Positions 63,374 through 64,000 of a stretch of 64,000 bases of DNA are shown piece by piece. Position numbers and translations under genes: made by a program. A model generated the notes under the pieces. The model was not told where the DNA came from. It ran no database searches and saw nothing but the letters and a program-made list of their open reading frames with translations. The DNA is from Gracilibacillus massiliensis (GTDB lineage Bacteria; Bacillota; Bacilli; Bacillales; Amphibacillaceae), in contig NZ_CZRP01000011.1 in the NCBI RefSeq assembly GCF_001458115.1, positions 186,001-250,000 on the forward strand, written 5' to 3'. Numbering within the stretch: the first letter of the stretch is position 1; each line of letters begins with the position of its first letter.

Positions 63374-63427
63374 TTCTTGCTTACGTCAAGAAAGTACATT
63401 GTTGGAAGCGATTTCAAAGATTATAAT
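63374..63427 (+). promoter_or_regulatory. cre site, inverted repeat and promoter before sugar ABC permease
   Basis: TTGGAAGCGATTTCA (63403-63417) fits the CcpA cre consensus at all fixed positions and lies just before TATAAT (63422-63427). An inverted repeat TTTCTTG / CAAGAAA (63374-63394) lies immediately upstream, where an activator could bind. Further up, AACCCTGTTTT is directly repeated at 63325 and 63347. These are the only notable sequences in the 315-bp divergent gap. Confidence 0.6.
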
Positions 63428-63459
63428 GAATCTACAATTTAGAAAAAGAGGTGAGCAAC

Positions 63460-64000
63460 ATGAGTAGTGAAGTGAAAGCGGAATTGAAAGTAAAAGAAAA
63501 ATCCGCACAGTCCAAAGCTAAAGTAAAAAAGAAAAACGGAGATCCATTTGGTGGATGGCGTGAAAATCTAGCTGGTTGGATATTTATTGCTCCAATGTTA
63601 ATTGGTACTTCGATATTAGTACTGTTTCCGATGGCAGCTTCATTTGTTTTAAGTTTTACGGATTGGAATTTTGTTTCAGGTTATGAGAATGCATCCTTTG
63701 TAGGATTAGCAAACTTTATTACGTTATTTAATAATGATGTATTTATACAGTCATTGATTAATAACTTCGTTGTTTTAATCGCAATACCCATTACATTAAT
63801 TTTTTCTTTAGGGATTGCAGTTATTATTAATAAGTACATTTTCTTCAAAGATTTTTTCAAAGTAATATTCTTTATGCCATTTATTTCAAGTGTCGTGGCA
63901 GTTGCAGTTGTGTTTAGAGTTTTATTCCATCCATCAGAAGGACCGGTCAATCAGTTTCTGATGTCAATAGGAATTGATAATCCACCAGGATGGATTGCGG
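63460..64000 (+). CDS. Sugar ABC transporter permease, partial
   Basis: The first 180 residues of a CUT1 permease running off the right edge. A long basic N-terminus (about 1-35, rich in Lys) precedes AGWIFIAPMLIGTSILVLFPMAASFVLSFTDW, then FVGLANFITLFNN and further membrane segments up to VVFRVLFHP. ATG 63460 has AGAGGTGAG upstream. It is the first gene of its operon, so the binding protein must lie downstream or elsewhere. It is a candidate importer for the substrate of the larA-GH3 operon. Confidence 0.9.
   Translation, partial: MSSEVKAELKVKEKSAQSKAKVKKKNGDPFGGWRENLAGWIFIAPMLIGTSILVLFPMAASFVLSFTDWNFVSGYENASFVGLANFITLFNNDVFIQSLINNFVVLIAIPITLIFSLGIAVIINKYIFFKDFFKVIFFMPFISSVVAVAVVFRVLFHPSEGPVNQFLMSIGIDNPPGWIA

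Overview
The window reads as chromosome of a low-GC, endospore-former-type Bacillota, most likely a Bacillaceae genus of the Gracilibacillus/Oceanobacillus/Halobacillus kind. The basis is strong AGGAGG-type ribosome sites with frequent GTG and TTG starts, Bacillus-type proteins (CsaA, YcgR/YcgQ, YesM/YesN, XylR-like ROK repressor, LysM-M14 peptidase), and recognisable Zur, GlnR/TnrA, NrdR and CcpA sites. Genus is inference; no rRNA, tRNA or CRISPR was seen.

1-13.6 kb: an NhaC-type antiporter runs off the left edge. A probable zinc-linked permease pair (YcgR/YcgQ type) follows behind a Zur-like box. A complete urease operon ureABCEFGD (3.6-8.5 kb) lies behind a GlnR/TnrA-type site. An IS200 element and a GAF-GGDEF diguanylate cyclase come next, then a DUR3-like urea symporter with a small partner protein and its own GlnR/TnrA-type site. 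The urea transporter is flanked by two copies of a ~0.5 kb non-coding repeat; the left copy carries a 161-bp MITE.

13.6-31.9 kb: mostly housekeeping and accessory genes. These include nrdA-nrdB-flavodoxin behind paired NrdR boxes, csaA, an ABC exporter, fructokinase, an aldo/keto reductase, two MFS transporters, a LysM-M14 peptidase, and an SDR with a divergent TetR regulator.

31.9-64 kb: a large carbohydrate region. uxaC-gnd, a XylR-like ROK repressor, two two-component systems, a sugar ABC importer, an AraC-controlled Gfo/Idh/MocA-isomerase cluster, an AEC transporter, and an operon with a LarA-family nickel racemase, a fructuronate-reductase-like SDR, larE, gluconokinase, larB and a GH3 glycosidase.

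The main proposal is that uxaC, the SDR, the LarA homologue, gntK and gnd form one route: glucuronate > fructuronate > mannonate > gluconate > 6-phosphogluconate > ribulose 5-phosphate. A nickel-pincer C2 epimerase would replace mannonate dehydratase and the KDG branch. Three copies of a XylR-type operator, before uxaC, before the larA operon and before the ROK gene, tie the parts together. larC is not in the window. The other notable signals are a family of three ~0.5 kb non-coding repeats, two of which carry identical 161-bp MITEs with 9-bp target duplications at the same internal site, and two tandem arrays with 51-bp and 21-bp periods.
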